In this document: positions 55,729 through 64,000 of the stretch, piece by piece
Layout of the letters: each line of letters starts with the position of its first letter
Numbering within the stretch: the stretch's first letter is position 1
Assembly (NCBI GenBank): GCA_013287135.1
Contig: JABDEK010000003.1
Span: 23,442-87,441, forward strand
Direction of reading: 5' to 3'
DNA: 64,000 bases
Origin: Acidobacteriota bacterium
GTDB lineage: Bacteria; Acidobacteriota; Terriglobia; Acidiferrales; UBA7541
Notes under the pieces: generated by a model
What the model was told of the DNA's origin: nothing
Database searches by the model: none
What the model saw: the letters and a program-made list of their open reading frames with translations, nothing else
Made by a program: the position numbers and the translations under genes

Positions 55729-56502
55729 ATGGCGTCACCCTATCGCATTAATCTTCCGGTGTACGAAGGCCCGCTCGATCTTCTGCTCGATTTAATTCGC
55801 AAGCAGGAGATGGACATCCACAATATTCCCATCGCAAAAGTTACCGAGCAATATCTCGATTACCTTCACCAGCTCGAAAAACTCGATATCGACGTGTCCG
55901 CCGATTTTATTTACATGGCCGCATCGCTGATTCACATCAAATCGAAGATGCTCCTGCCCCCCGATCCGCTCGCTGGCCCGGAAGAGCAAGATCCACGCGA
56001 CGAACTGGTTCACCGCTTGCTCGAGCACGAGAAATTCAAGAACGCCGCCCAGCTTCTCTATCAAAAGCAGCAAGTAGAGGATCACGTCTGGTCCCATCCC
56101 GACCGTACGCTGTACACCGGTGACGAAGTCCAAGGCGAGCTAGTCGTTTCGCTCGTAGATCTCGTAAAAACCTTCCAGCAAATCCTGGAGCGCAAAAAAG
56201 ACGTCAAGAAGTTCGAGCTGCACCACGAAACCGTAACCATCGCGCAAATGATGGACCGTCTGCGCCAGCGTCTTGCCGCGAACGACGAGCCCATATCCCT
56301 CATCGATTTCTTCGAAACCTGCGAGACGCGCAACGCCATGATCGTCGCCTTACTCGCCGTTCTCGAAATGGTCCGCATGCAGGCTGTCATGCTCGTTCAG
56401 TCAGAACTTTTCTCCGATATTTGTTTGCGCAAACACAAAATGTTCGACGCCGTTTTCGCCGGCCCCGATGCCATGTCACAAATTGAGGAGCAATATCTCT
56501 GA
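55729..56502 (+). CDS. scpA: Segregation and condensation protein A
   Basis: Kleisin subunit of the Smc-ScpAB condensin. It starts with the family motif INLPVYEGPLDLLLDLIRKQEMDI and ends with a winged-helix part (CLRKHKMFDAVFAGPDA region, about residues 210-257) that would bind the Smc head. A GAGGAAGGTGG ribosome site precedes ATG 55729. scpB follows two bases after its stop. Confidence 0.93.
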   Translation: MASPYRINLPVYEGPLDLLLDLIRKQEMDIHNIPIAKVTEQYLDYLHQLEKLDIDVSADFIYMAASLIHIKSKMLLPPDPLAGPEEQDPRDELVHRLLEHEKFKNAAQLLYQKQQVEDHVWSHPDRTLYTGDEVQGELVVSLVDLVKTFQQILERKKDVKKFELHHETVTIAQMMDRLRQRLAANDEPISLIDFFETCETRNAMIVALLAVLEMVRMQAVMLVQSELFSDICLRKHKMFDAVFAGPDAMSQIEEQYL

Positions 56503-56504
56503 CC

Positions 56505-57287
56505 ATGACGCCCCAAGAAATTCAAGCCGCGCTGGAAGCCATCATTTACGCAGCAGACGAGCCTGCCACGCTCGATCAAATCGCGAAAGCTTTGGGTGTG
56601 GAGAAAGCGGAAGCTCGCGCCGCCCTCGATCTCCTTGTCGCCAACTACCAGACCGACGATCGCGGAATTGAAGTCCGCAAAGTTGCCGGCGGCTGGAAGT
56701 TTTACACCAAAGCGCAGCATCACGACGTCGTCCGCAAATTTATCAAAAGCCTGCAGCCCCCGCTGCGCCTCACCATGCCGGCGCTGGAAACTCTTGCCGT
56801 CGTCGCTTACAAGCAGCCGGCCACGATTCCCTAAATCAACGAAATCCGCGGCGTTAACGTCGGCGGCGTCATTAAGACGCTCCTGGAAAAGCGATTGATC
56901 ACCACCGCAGGCCGCAAAGAAGTGATTGGCCGGCCGATTCTGTACCGCACTTCGAAACAATTCTTGATGCGCTTCGGCCTTTTCGATTTGGACGAGCTCC
57001 CCAGCCTGAAAGAATTTGAAGCCCTGGCGCAAGCCGCGCTTGGCGACGACACCGGCATCGCCCCCACCGAGCCTGAAGACTCCTCCGTAGCGCCCGCCGC
57101 ATCAGGGACGGGAACTAAAGCCGCTGACAGCGTTCCAGACGATCCGATCGAAGCTGAGGTGGCCGCGGCCTCCGCGGAACTGCACAATGAAAACGCCGAT
57201 AACTCCGAAAGTAATTCGCCCGAAACCGACAGCGTACGAGCCGCGTCAGCATCCGGCGGCAAAGGCTCATCAGAACCCGGAAGCTAG
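56505..57287 (+). pseudogene. scpB: scpB interrupted by an in-frame TAA
   Basis: Segregation and condensation protein B, dimeric partner of ScpA, with two winged-helix domains. Codons 1-109 read as normal ScpB and stop at TAA 56832-56834, right after LAVVAYKQPATIP. The same frame then carries on with INEIRGVNVGGVIKTLLEKR and the rest of the second winged helix, and ends at 57287 after an acidic tail. In relatives the stop position is usually glutamate (P-E-I/V), so a single base change (GAA to TAA, at 56832) explains it. It is a real mutation or a sequencing error; the reading frame is otherwise intact. Confidence 0.85.
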
Positions 57288-57378
57288 CCTCCGAAATTAT
57301 TCAAGTTTGACCCGCCCGCTTCAGCCTTCAATTTCCAGTTCCGTGCTAATCTGTAGCTTCGATTTTGCATCGAACTCT

Positions 57379-58368
57379 ATGCTAGAAAGACTCCAGAAAA
57401 TTATCGCGCGCGCCGGGATCGCCTCCCGAAGACACGCGGAAGAACTCATTTCGTCGGGAATGGTTACGGTCAATGGACACACCGTCACCGAGATGGGCTC
57501 TAAGGCCGACGAATCGCGCGATCACATCAAGGTAAATGGAAGGCTGCTGCGCCCGGAAAAAGAGCGAATCTATCTTCTTCTGAACAAACCGCCGGAAATA
57601 GTTTCCACCATGAGCGATCCGGAAGGTCGTCGCGCTCTCAGCGATTTGCTGCATGGAGTCACGCAGCGCGTTTTCCCCGTGGGCCGCCTGGAATATCACG
57701 CCATGGGCTTGGTTTTCTTGACCAACGACGGCGATCTAGCAAACTTGATGCTTAAAGCCCGCCATCTGAAGCAGACCTACAATCTGAAACTGAAAACTCT
57801 ACTCACCTTCGAGGAAATCGAAAGTCTATCTCGCGCGACTGGCGCGCACATCGTTCGCCTGAAAGGCAAAGGCGCTCCGTGGTACGAAGTCACGCTCTCC
57901 GAAGCGCGCAACGATGCTTTGCGCACTCGCCTTTTCCAGACCGGCCACGCAGTTGAAAAAGTGAAACGCGTCGCAATCGGAAATCTCGCGCTCGAATCGC
58001 TCGCTCCCGGACGCCATCGCGCCCCGTCCGATGCCGAAGTGGCCACGCTTTTGCGTTTAGTTCAGCCAGGTTCTGAAGCCATTGCAATACCGAGACGCCC
58101 GCGCATCAAGCGTCGACCGTTCACTCCCAAGCCGAAACCAGGCCGCCCATCGCAAAGGGCGGCCCTCACAGCGCAACGCGCCGGAAACCACGTCGGCGCA
58201 ACATCTGCCATGGTCGCTCCGCCGAGCAAACGCGAAACCGATTATTCGCCACGCGAAAATCGGCCCGCCTCAAATGCCGCACGCCCAAGCCGTGCGCCGC
58301 GAGGACCGTTAGATCGCCGCGATCGCTCGAGGCAGGCACCGCCTTCGCGGCCGAAGAAAAACCGTTGA
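57379..58368 (+). CDS. rluB: RsuA/RluB-family rRNA pseudouridine synthase
   Basis: Converts a uridine in 23S (RluB) or 16S (RsuA) rRNA to pseudouridine. An S4 RNA-binding domain (MLERLQKIIARAGIASRRHA to about residue 60) is followed by the catalytic domain. The usual catalytic aspartate in GRLD is glutamate here, E105 in PVGRLEYHAMGLVFLTNDG. The C-terminal ~90 residues are a basic, Arg/Pro-rich tail. ATG 57379 matches the family start; the frame is open back into scpB from 57187. The scpA-scpB-rluB order is widely conserved. Confidence 0.85.
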   Translation: MLERLQKIIARAGIASRRHAEELISSGMVTVNGHTVTEMGSKADESRDHIKVNGRLLRPEKERIYLLLNKPPEIVSTMSDPEGRRALSDLLHGVTQRVFPVGRLEYHAMGLVFLTNDGDLANLMLKARHLKQTYNLKLKTLLTFEEIESLSRATGAHIVRLKGKGAPWYEVTLSEARNDALRTRLFQTGHAVEKVKRVAIGNLALESLAPGRHRAPSDAEVATLLRLVQPGSEAIAIPRRPRIKRRPFTPKPKPGRPSQRAALTAQRAGNHVGATSAMVAPPSKRETDYSPRENRPASNAARPSRAPRGPLDRRDRSRQAPPSRPKKNR

Positions 58369-58381
58369 GGCGCCCCGAGGC

Positions 58382-59542
58382 ATGAGCAATTTTATTAACG
58401 ATCTTGTTCCGGCTTACATTAGTGAGCTAGCGCCCTACGTGCCGGGAAGACCCATTGAGGAGGTTGAACGCGAATTGAACATGCATGCCATCAAGCTCGC
58501 GTCCAATGAAAATCCGCTCGGCCCTTCACCCCGCGCAATCGAAGCCGCACAAAAAGCGCTCGCCAATTCCAACCGCTACCCGGATGGCAGTGGCTTTTAC
58601 CTCCGAGAAGCCCTCTCAAAAAAGCATGCAATTTCAGCGGACCATATAATTCTTGGCGGCGGTTCCACCGAGCTCATCGACCTCTCCGGACGCATCGCAT
58701 TAGTTCCTGGCGATTGCGGCGTGACTTCCTACGGTTCCTTCCCGCTGTACCACATCGCAATTCGCGGAACTGGGGCCCGCTATTTCGACGTTCCCATGCG
58801 CGAATATCATTTCGACTTGGAAGCGATCGCCCGGGAAATGCCCGAAGAGACCAAGCTGATTTTTCTGGCGAATCCGAATAATCCTACCGGTACAATGTTC
58901 AGCGCCGATCAGCTCGATGCGTTTCTCGCGCGCATCCCTGAAAATATTCTTGTCGTACTCGACGAGGCTTATTGCGACTACGTTGACGACTCGAACTATT
59001 CTCGCTCCGTCGAGATCGTCCGCAGCGGGCGAAATCTTTTGGTTCTGCGCACGTTCTCGAAAGTTTATGGATTGGCGGGACTTCGAATAGGCTACGGCAT
59101 CGGCCCCGCAGCCCTTCTCGCTGAAATGAACAAGATTCGCGGCCCTTTTAACACCTCGGGCATCGCGCAGGCAGCTGGCTTGGCGGCTTTGGATGATTCA
59201 GAACACGTTCGCCGCTCCGTGGAATCTAACCGCGCAGGCCTCACGCTATTAACGTCAGGCCTTACCAGACTGGGAATCAAGTACGTTCCGTCGGTGGCAA
59301 ATTTCCTCCTGGTGATTTTTGGAACCGACACTGAGCCGCTCGTGGAAGCGCTCCTTCAGCACGCTGTGATCGTCAGGCCCATGCGTTGGATGGGTTTCCC
59401 GTCAGCGATTCGTGTAACTGTTGGAACGCACGAGGAGAATCTGAAGTTCCTACAGGCCCTTGCCGAAGTACAAAAAGCTGGCGTGCACAAATCCGCAGCG
59501 CACGCACACTCGCTCCTGGGTTCAAACACCTCCGCGATTTAA
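58382..59542 (+). CDS. hisC: Histidinol-phosphate aminotransferase
   Basis: PLP-dependent transaminase of histidine synthesis (imidazole-acetol phosphate to histidinol phosphate). It has LASNENPLGPSP at the start, LANPNNPTGTMF and the PLP lysine K227 in TFSKVYGLAGLRIGYG. 386 residues is a usual length. It lies alone from other his genes, 13 bases after the pseudouridine synthase, so a broad-specificity or aromatic transaminase function is possible. Confidence 0.9.
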   Translation: MSNFINDLVPAYISELAPYVPGRPIEEVERELNMHAIKLASNENPLGPSPRAIEAAQKALANSNRYPDGSGFYLREALSKKHAISADHIILGGGSTELIDLSGRIALVPGDCGVTSYGSFPLYHIAIRGTGARYFDVPMREYHFDLEAIAREMPEETKLIFLANPNNPTGTMFSADQLDAFLARIPENILVVLDEAYCDYVDDSNYSRSVEIVRSGRNLLVLRTFSKVYGLAGLRIGYGIGPAALLAEMNKIRGPFNTSGIAQAAGLAALDDSEHVRRSVESNRAGLTLLTSGLTRLGIKYVPSVANFLLVIFGTDTEPLVEALLQHAVIVRPMRWMGFPSAIRVTVGTHEENLKFLQALAEVQKAGVHKSAAHAHSLLGSNTSAI

Positions 59543-60025
59543 ATGGCTGATCCCGCGGACAAAGTACCCTCCGCTCCTAATCCAGCTATGAACGCTGAGC
59601 TCGCTGGCATGTCCGAACCAGACGCCATCACGGAGATATTGAATTCCAGTAAAACGATTGCCGTCGTCGGACTGTCCAGCAATCGCATGCGCGCAAGTTT
59701 CCACGTGGCCGAGTATCTAAAATCCGTTGGCCACCAAATTATTCCGGTAAATCCCAACGAAAGCGCAGTCCTCGGCGAAAAAAGCTACGCGCGATTACAA
59801 GACGTCCCAGTTTCCATAGATGTTGTGGAGATCTTTCGACGCCCGGCGTTTGTCCCGGAAATAGTGGAAGCTGCCATTCAGATAAAGGCCCGCTGCGTCT
59901 GGATGCAGGAAGGAATCGAAAACGCCGAGGCCGCCGCACGCGCCAGGCATGCTGGGCTGTTTGTGGTCATGAATAAATGTATGTTGAAGGAGCACGTCAG
60001 AAGATCCCGCGAGGCCCCCAGGTAA
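59543..60025 (+). CDS. CoA-binding domain protein (YccU-like)
   Basis: Small Rossmann-fold CoA-binding protein, 160 residues. The core KTIAVVGLSSNRMRASFHVA and ILGEKSYARLQDVP-like stretch, then VDVVEIFRRPAFVPEIVEAA and CVWMQEGIENAEAA, are characteristic of the YccU/CoA_binding_2 family. Its biochemical role is unknown. The ATG follows the hisC stop without a gap. Confidence 0.88.
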   Translation: MADPADKVPSAPNPAMNAELAGMSEPDAITEILNSSKTIAVVGLSSNRMRASFHVAEYLKSVGHQIIPVNPNESAVLGEKSYARLQDVPVSIDVVEIFRRPAFVPEIVEAAIQIKARCVWMQEGIENAEAAARARHAGLFVVMNKCMLKEHVRRSREAPR

Positions 60026-60036
60026 ACGAAACCCAC

Positions 60037-61173
60037 CTAATGCAAGCCGTAGAGCAACAGACTTCGCTTCCCCGGTTCAGTCACCGCCACCAATTCGCCG
60101 TTAGGAGAAAGCTCGAAATCGTGAAATACCAGATCGTGCAGCACCGGCTCGAACCGCCCATCGTACACGCCGACCCACGTTAGATTGCCGGACTTCAGCG
60201 GGTCTCCGCGCTTTAGCAAAACGCGCCGGTCGTCACGCCCCCATTGGAATACGCCAATGGCTACCTTCACCTGCACCGCTGGCGTAGTGGGATTCAGCAG
60301 GTCTCGCACTTCTAGCGTATCTCCATCGCGAAAGTATCCAGCCTTTTTTCCCGACGTGGATACCGCAAAGCCGCCCACATATTCATCCACGGGCGCCACC
60401 GGTGTCCTCGTTTCGGTCGCCAGATTCAGCCGGACAAGCATCGGCGAGGTCAGCACCCGCGTGCTTTCCTCAATCGCAAAGGCCTGATTGTTTTTCGTGT
60501 CCCATGCCAGCGCCGCGAAAGTGTGGCCCTGAAAAAGCGGCTTGCTCTTTCCTTGCGACGGGAGCAGGGTATTTAACTCGTTAAAATCCGCACCCGTCTT
60601 GGTGACGTACACCAGCGTCTTCCCATCCGCAAGCCAAGTCGCGTTGTAACCGTCGTTGAGCAGCCCGTCCTTCATCCCCTGAATGGGGATTTGATGTCCC
60701 TCGTCATCCATCAGATAAACGGCGACCATTCCGCGCGGCGCTTGTGTTTCCTCTTCGTCAAGCTGCTGATCCCTGGTTCCTTTCGGCGGCACCATTTCCG
60801 CTGTTTGCATCATCACCGCAATGCGATGTCCGTCCGGTGACCAGGCGAACGACTGCACTTGGTAGTTCAACAACATATCCGCAAATATCTTTTCGCCGTC
60901 ACTGATCTTCTTCTGCTTTCCCTCGGGAGAAGAAATCCACAAGTCGTCGCGTTCGACTCGGGCTTTTTTGAACTTGCGCATGTGCTGCACGGCATAGACG
61001 ATCCGATTATCGGGCCCAATCGCAAATGCTTGAACATCTTCATCAATCCTAACGAGCGCCTTGCCCTGGGAATAAGAGAGTAGGGGAATACATAGAGTAA
61101 GCACGAGCAAGATGAACAGGAAATGTGAACTGACCGGGAATTGAATCGCACCTCGCCGTTCTCGCTCGCTCAT
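60037..61173 (-). CDS. Exported TolB-like beta-propeller protein
   Basis: A 378-residue protein with an N-terminal membrane helix or signal peptide (residues about 15-35) and then repeated propeller blades such as VQSFAWSPDGHRIAVMM and YVGGFAVSTSGKKAGYFRDG. No enzymatic motif is visible. It is translated after rarA with an ATGA overlap, although no functional link is known. Ligand or partner unknown. Confidence 0.7.
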   Translation of the reverse strand: MSERERRGAIQFPVSSHFLFILLVLTLCIPLLSYSQGKALVRIDEDVQAFAIGPDNRIVYAVQHMRKFKKARVERDDLWISSPEGKQKKISDGEKIFADMLLNYQVQSFAWSPDGHRIAVMMQTAEMVPPKGTRDQQLDEEETQAPRGMVAVYLMDDEGHQIPIQGMKDGLLNDGYNATWLADGKTLVYVTKTGADFNELNTLLPSQGKSKPLFQGHTFAALAWDTKNNQAFAIEESTRVLTSPMLVRLNLATETRTPVAPVDEYVGGFAVSTSGKKAGYFRDGDTLEVRDLLNPTTPAVQVKVAIGVFQWGRDDRRVLLKRGDPLKSGNLTWVGVYDGRFEPVLHDLVFHDFELSPNGELVAVTEPGKRSLLLYGLH

Positions 61174-62528
61174 TCTTGGTCCTTTTCATCCGAACGCTTC
61201 GCCTTGATGCGCCGGATTTCTTCCATCCTCTGCTGGATGCGCGCTTCCAATCCCTGATCGGTCGGATGATAATACACACGATCGGCCAGGCTTTCCGGCA
61301 AGCAAGTCATATCCGTTACTTTTTCTTCCGAGTGATGCGCGTACTGATAGCCTTTCCCGTATCCGATGTTCTTCATCAATCCTGTCACCGCATTTCGCAA
61401 GTGCAACGGCACAGGTTCGGCAAGCGTTTTCTGTAAATCCTCTTGCACGTGGCCGTAGGCCGTGTACACCGCATTCGACTTCGGCGCCAGCGCCAGATAT
61501 ACCGCCGCCTGCGCGAGCGCGAGATGGCCCTCCGGCGGCCCCAGGAATTCAAACGCTTGCATCGCCGCCAGCGTCACCTGCACCGCATGCGGTTCCGCCA
61601 GCCCTATATCTTCACTAGCCATGCGCACAAGCCGTCGCGCCACATACAATGGATCTTCGCCCGATTCCAGCATACGAGCCAGCCAATACAGCGAAGCATC
61701 TGCATCAGAATTTCGCACAGATTTGTGAAGTGCGGAAATCAGATTGAAATGTTCTTCGCCCGATTTGTCGTAAAGCAGAAATTTTTTCTGCAGCACGTCT
61801 TCCAGTCGCGCTTGCGACAAAACGCGCCGGTTCTCCGCATCCGGTGTCGTGCCCATCACCAGCGCTTCTAGTGTGTTGTACGCCGAACGCGCATCCCCAT
61901 TGGCCAATATCGCAATTCGATCCAACACATCTTCCGGCGCCTCCGCTTTTTCCCTGCCCAAGCCGCGGACGGGATCTGTCAGCGCTCGCTGCAGAAGTTC
62001 AACAATCTGATCCATCGCCAGCGCCTTCATCACATAAACGCGCATACGCGAAAGCAGTGGAGCGATCACTTCAAACGAAGGATTTTCCGTAGTCGCGCCA
62101 ATCAGCAAAATATTTCCAGCCTCCACATGCGGCAGAAAAGCGTCCTGTTGCGCGCGATTGAAGCGATGCACTTCGTCCACGAACATAATCGTGCGCGCCC
62201 CGTAGCGCCGCGCGCTCTCAGCTTTCGCCATTACTTCCTTGATTTCTTTTATTCCGGCTAGCACCGCGCTGAAGGGAATGAAGTCCGATCGCGTGCTCTT
62301 CGCAATAATGCGCGCGAGCGTAGTCTTGCCGCATCCCGGTGGCCCCCAAAGCAGCATGGAACTCAGATCGTCGCGTTCAATCTGCGTTCGCAGCGGCTTT
62401 CCCGGACCAAGCAGCTCTTCTTGTCCAATAAACTCATCCAGCGTGCGTGGACGCATGCGATCCGCAAGTGGGCGCCCCGCCTGCGACTCCGCTTCCGGCT
62501 CCGGTTCGATTGTTCTAAAAAGTCCCAT
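61170..62528 (-). CDS. rarA: Replication-associated recombination ATPase RarA (MgsA)
   Basis: AAA+ ATPase of the clamp-loader group that works at stalled forks. Walker A is [16 protein letters not shown], Walker [13 protein letters not shown], sensor 1 [14 protein letters not shown]. The C-terminal MgsA region ([39 protein letters not shown]) and the terminal YKY-like region ([13 protein letters not shown]) are present. 452 residues. It is followed by the propeller gene, overlapping by four bases. Confidence 0.94.
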   Translation of the reverse strand: MGLFRTIEPEPEAESQAGRPLADRMRPRTLDEFIGQEELLGPGKPLRTQIERDDLSSMLLWGPPGCGKTTLARIIAKSTRSDFIPFSAVLAGIKEIKEVMAKAESARRYGARTIMFVDEVHRFNRAQQDAFLPHVEAGNILLIGATTENPSFEVIAPLLSRMRVYVMKALAMDQIVELLQRALTDPVRGLGREKAEAPEDVLDRIAILANGDARSAYNTLEALVMGTTPDAENRRVLSQARLEDVLQKKFLLYDKSGEEHFNLISALHKSVRNSDADASLYWLARMLESGEDPLYVARRLVRMASEDIGLAEPHAVQVTLAAMQAFEFLGPPEGHLALAQAAVYLALAPKSNAVYTAYGHVQEDLQKTLAEPVPLHLRNAVTGLMKNIGYGKGYQYAHHSEEKVTDMTCLPESLADRVYYHPTDQGLEARIQQRMEEIRRIKAKRSDEKDQE

Positions 62529-62534
62529 ACAGAT

Positions 62535-63510
62535 TTACGCGCCTCGCCGTTGTCGCGCCGCCTCGAACAGAATCACCGACGCAGCTACTCCCGCATTCAG
62601 CGATTCCACATCGTCGCTCATGGCAATAGAAATCCATTCATCGGCAGCATGTTCCACTTCGCTCGGCACGCCTGCTCCTTCGTTGCCGATAAAAATCGCG
62701 CACGGACCTCGCATGTCCGGCATCGCTCCATCGAAATTTGCATCTTTCCTATTGGGCGAGTCATGCGGCTTTGCTCCAGCCGCCAAAATCCGCACTCCCG
62801 CTATGCGCATTTGCGCCAGCAGAACAGGCCCCCCCCATACCACGCAGCAGCGGCAAACGCAGCGCCGAACCCGCAGAAGCTCGCAACGCTTTCGGCGACC
62901 ACGGATCCGCCGTCCCGCGCGTGGCCACAACTCCCGACGCGCCAAACGCCTCCGCCGATCGCACAATCGTTCCCACGTTTCCCGGATCCTGCACGCCAGC
63001 CATAACAATCACCAGTGGAGCATCGCTGCGATACGCTCCATCGGGATCGGCCCGTCCGCGCAGCGGGTCCTCAAAACTCCATTCCCGCGCGAGAAATAGA
63101 GCGGCCACGCCTTGTGGCGTCTCAGTCCCTGCCACGCCCTCGAACAATTTGTCAGTCGTCTTGAAAATTCGCGATCGCGGAATCCCGGACTCGCTCTCGC
63201 TAGCCGCGCGCAGTATCCGCTCCAATTGACGCTCGCCGGTTTCGCTCACCAACAAAGCTTCCGTTTCGAGTCCCGCGCGCACGCCTTCTTCCACCAGTTT
63301 CGGCCCTTCCGCAGCGATCGGCTCCCCCGGTTGCGGCCCCGCACCGCGCAGCGCCGCGCGAAATTTCTTCAGCCATTTGTTGTCGCGGCTGCTGATTAGG
63401 TCTGTTTGAGTCAGCCCTGCCGCACTTGTTGCGGCGCCTCCGCTCGAAGCAGGGCGTGAAGTTTCTCTCTCGCCGAGCGCGCGCTTATCGGAAGGAAATT
63501 GTTGCGCCAT
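62535..63510 (-). pseudogene. TrmH-family (SPOUT) RNA methyltransferase, frameshifted
   Basis: 2'-O-methyltransferase family acting on tRNA or rRNA ribose. Reading from 63510, an N-terminal substrate-binding domain and motif 1 (IVMAGVQDPGNVGTIVRSAEAFGASGV) are followed by SAGSALRLPLLRGMGG, and then the frame breaks in a run of eight C on the plus strand (62829-62836). The other frame supplies LLAQMRIAGVRILAAGAKPH, the GNEGAGVP motif 2 and the SLNAGVAASVILFEA motif 3, down to 62535. Removing one base from the C8 run joins both parts exactly. It is a homopolymer sequencing error, a phase-variable tract, or a true frameshift. Confidence 0.88.
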
Positions 63511-63695
63511 GCAACAAGCCTAACAAACGCCTGCTCTCGCGTAAACCCGCCCGCAATCCGAAACTACTCGTTAGAACAAATCGCCTCGACCGTGAACTCC
63601 GCATGCCAGGACGTGAGAACAGATGCCGTCTTGCTTGCACGCCCATCCCTGTGGTAGTTTCCCAAAGCATCATGGCACAACGCCGCGAGTGAACA

Positions 63696-64000
63696 TTGCC
63701 CGTCGAAGTTCTTAAAATATCTTCCAAGGCTCCGGAAACCCGCGTGGTGGACTACGCCGCCGGCTTCATCAAACGCGGCGACGTTGTCGGCATTCCCACC
63801 GACACTTTCTATGGCCTCTCCGCCGACCCTTTTAACCTTGCCGCCATCGAAGCCGTGTTCCAAGCCAAGGGCCGACCGGAAACTAAAGCTCTTCCCATAC
63901 TCGTGAGTTCGATTGAACAAGCAGTTACATTGATTCGCGATGTTCCCGACGTGTTTCTAATCCTCGCGCACAAATTCTGGCCCGGCGCGTTGACTCTTGT
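63696..64000 (+). CDS. Threonylcarbamoyl-AMP synthase, Sua5/YrdC family (partial)
   Basis: The 3' end is cut by the window. 101 residues are visible: VVDYAAGFIKRGDVVGIPTDTFYGLSADPFN is the YrdC nucleotide-binding segment, with AIEAVFQAKGRPETKALPILV (the KxR and lysine motif region) and LAHKFWPGALTL after it. The enzyme makes threonylcarbamoyl-AMP for the t6A base of tRNA. The start is TTG 63696; a stop codon (63690-63692) lies just upstream in the same frame. The 185-base gap before it holds no gene that I recognise. Confidence 0.88.
   Translation, partial: MPVEVLKISSKAPETRVVDYAAGFIKRGDVVGIPTDTFYGLSADPFNLAAIEAVFQAKGRPETKALPILVSSIEQAVTLIRDVPDVFLILAHKFWPGALTL

Noticed and set aside
57187..57378. 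64-residue N-terminal extension of the pseudouridine synthase
   Set aside because: It overlaps the scpB coding region in another frame, and the S4 domain begins exactly at ATG 57379.
62239..63099. 286-codon plus-strand ORF opposite rarA and the methyltransferase
   Set aside because: It is Ser/Arg/Pro-rich antisense noise spanning two well-supported minus-strand genes.
63564..63920. Minus-strand ORF over the Sua5/YrdC start
   Set aside because: The plus frame carries clear YrdC motifs; the minus frame has none.
1..64000. tRNA, rRNA, CRISPR arrays, insertion sequences, riboswitches
   Set aside because: I looked through the intergenic gaps on both strands and saw no cloverleaf, repeat-spacer array, transposase or known riboswitch core. 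Short structured RNAs could still be missed by eye.

Overview
The window is about 64 kb of ordinary, densely packed bacterial chromosome (moderately high GC, short gaps, many ATGA and TAATG overlaps, frequent GTG/TTG starts). lpxD, a Ccm-type cytochrome c maturation system and several lipoproteins point to a Gram-negative cell. The mix of M2 and M61 peptidases, carboxypeptidase-regulatory-like proteins, TolB-like propellers and a split cytochrome b next to an octaheme cytochrome is most like Acidobacteriota; that placement is my inference. I see no rRNA, tRNA, CRISPR array, prophage or insertion sequence.

Layout. 0-10 kb: hemW, threonine aldolase, an M2 peptidase, acyl-CoA dehydrogenase with the MeaB GTPase, a metallo-beta-lactamase-fold hydrolase, MTA phosphorylase with a PfkB kinase, and MgtC. 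10-21 kb: a propeller lipoprotein, then a cell-envelope block (ldcA and mpl for murein recycling, an M61-PDZ peptidase, plsC, lpxD on the minus strand, murJ). 21-28 kb: xerD, a CCA-adding-type enzyme, dnaE and accA. 28-31.6 kb: small poorly known proteins, including a [2Fe-2S] ferredoxin-like protein, and an aromatic amino acid decarboxylase.

31.6-50 kb is the main functional island. It holds ccmE-ccmF-ccmH, a CcmI-like protein, a regulatory-domain protein, ccmA-ccmB-ccmC-ccmD and hemH, then a strong promoter driving a Rieske protein, split cytochrome b and a 1088-residue octaheme cytochrome c. A cupredoxin lipoprotein, ctaA, ctaB and two unusual membrane proteins follow. Together these make haem, mature c-type cytochromes, build a quinol-oxidising bc complex and supply haem A/O for a terminal oxidase whose structural genes are not in the window.

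50-64 kb: Nudix hydrolase, an orphan LytTR regulator, a second acyl-CoA dehydrogenase, trpS, scpA, scpB, a pseudouridine synthase, hisC, a CoA-binding protein, a propeller protein, rarA, a TrmH-family methyltransferase and the start of a Sua5/YrdC gene. scpB carries an in-frame stop and the methyltransferase a frameshift at a C8 run; both are either real lesions or sequence errors.

The most interesting points are the bc complex with its octaheme partner and amicyanin-like cupredoxin, the Ccm system with CxxxY-type CcmE, and the membrane protein with a lipoyl-like domain set into HEAT repeats.
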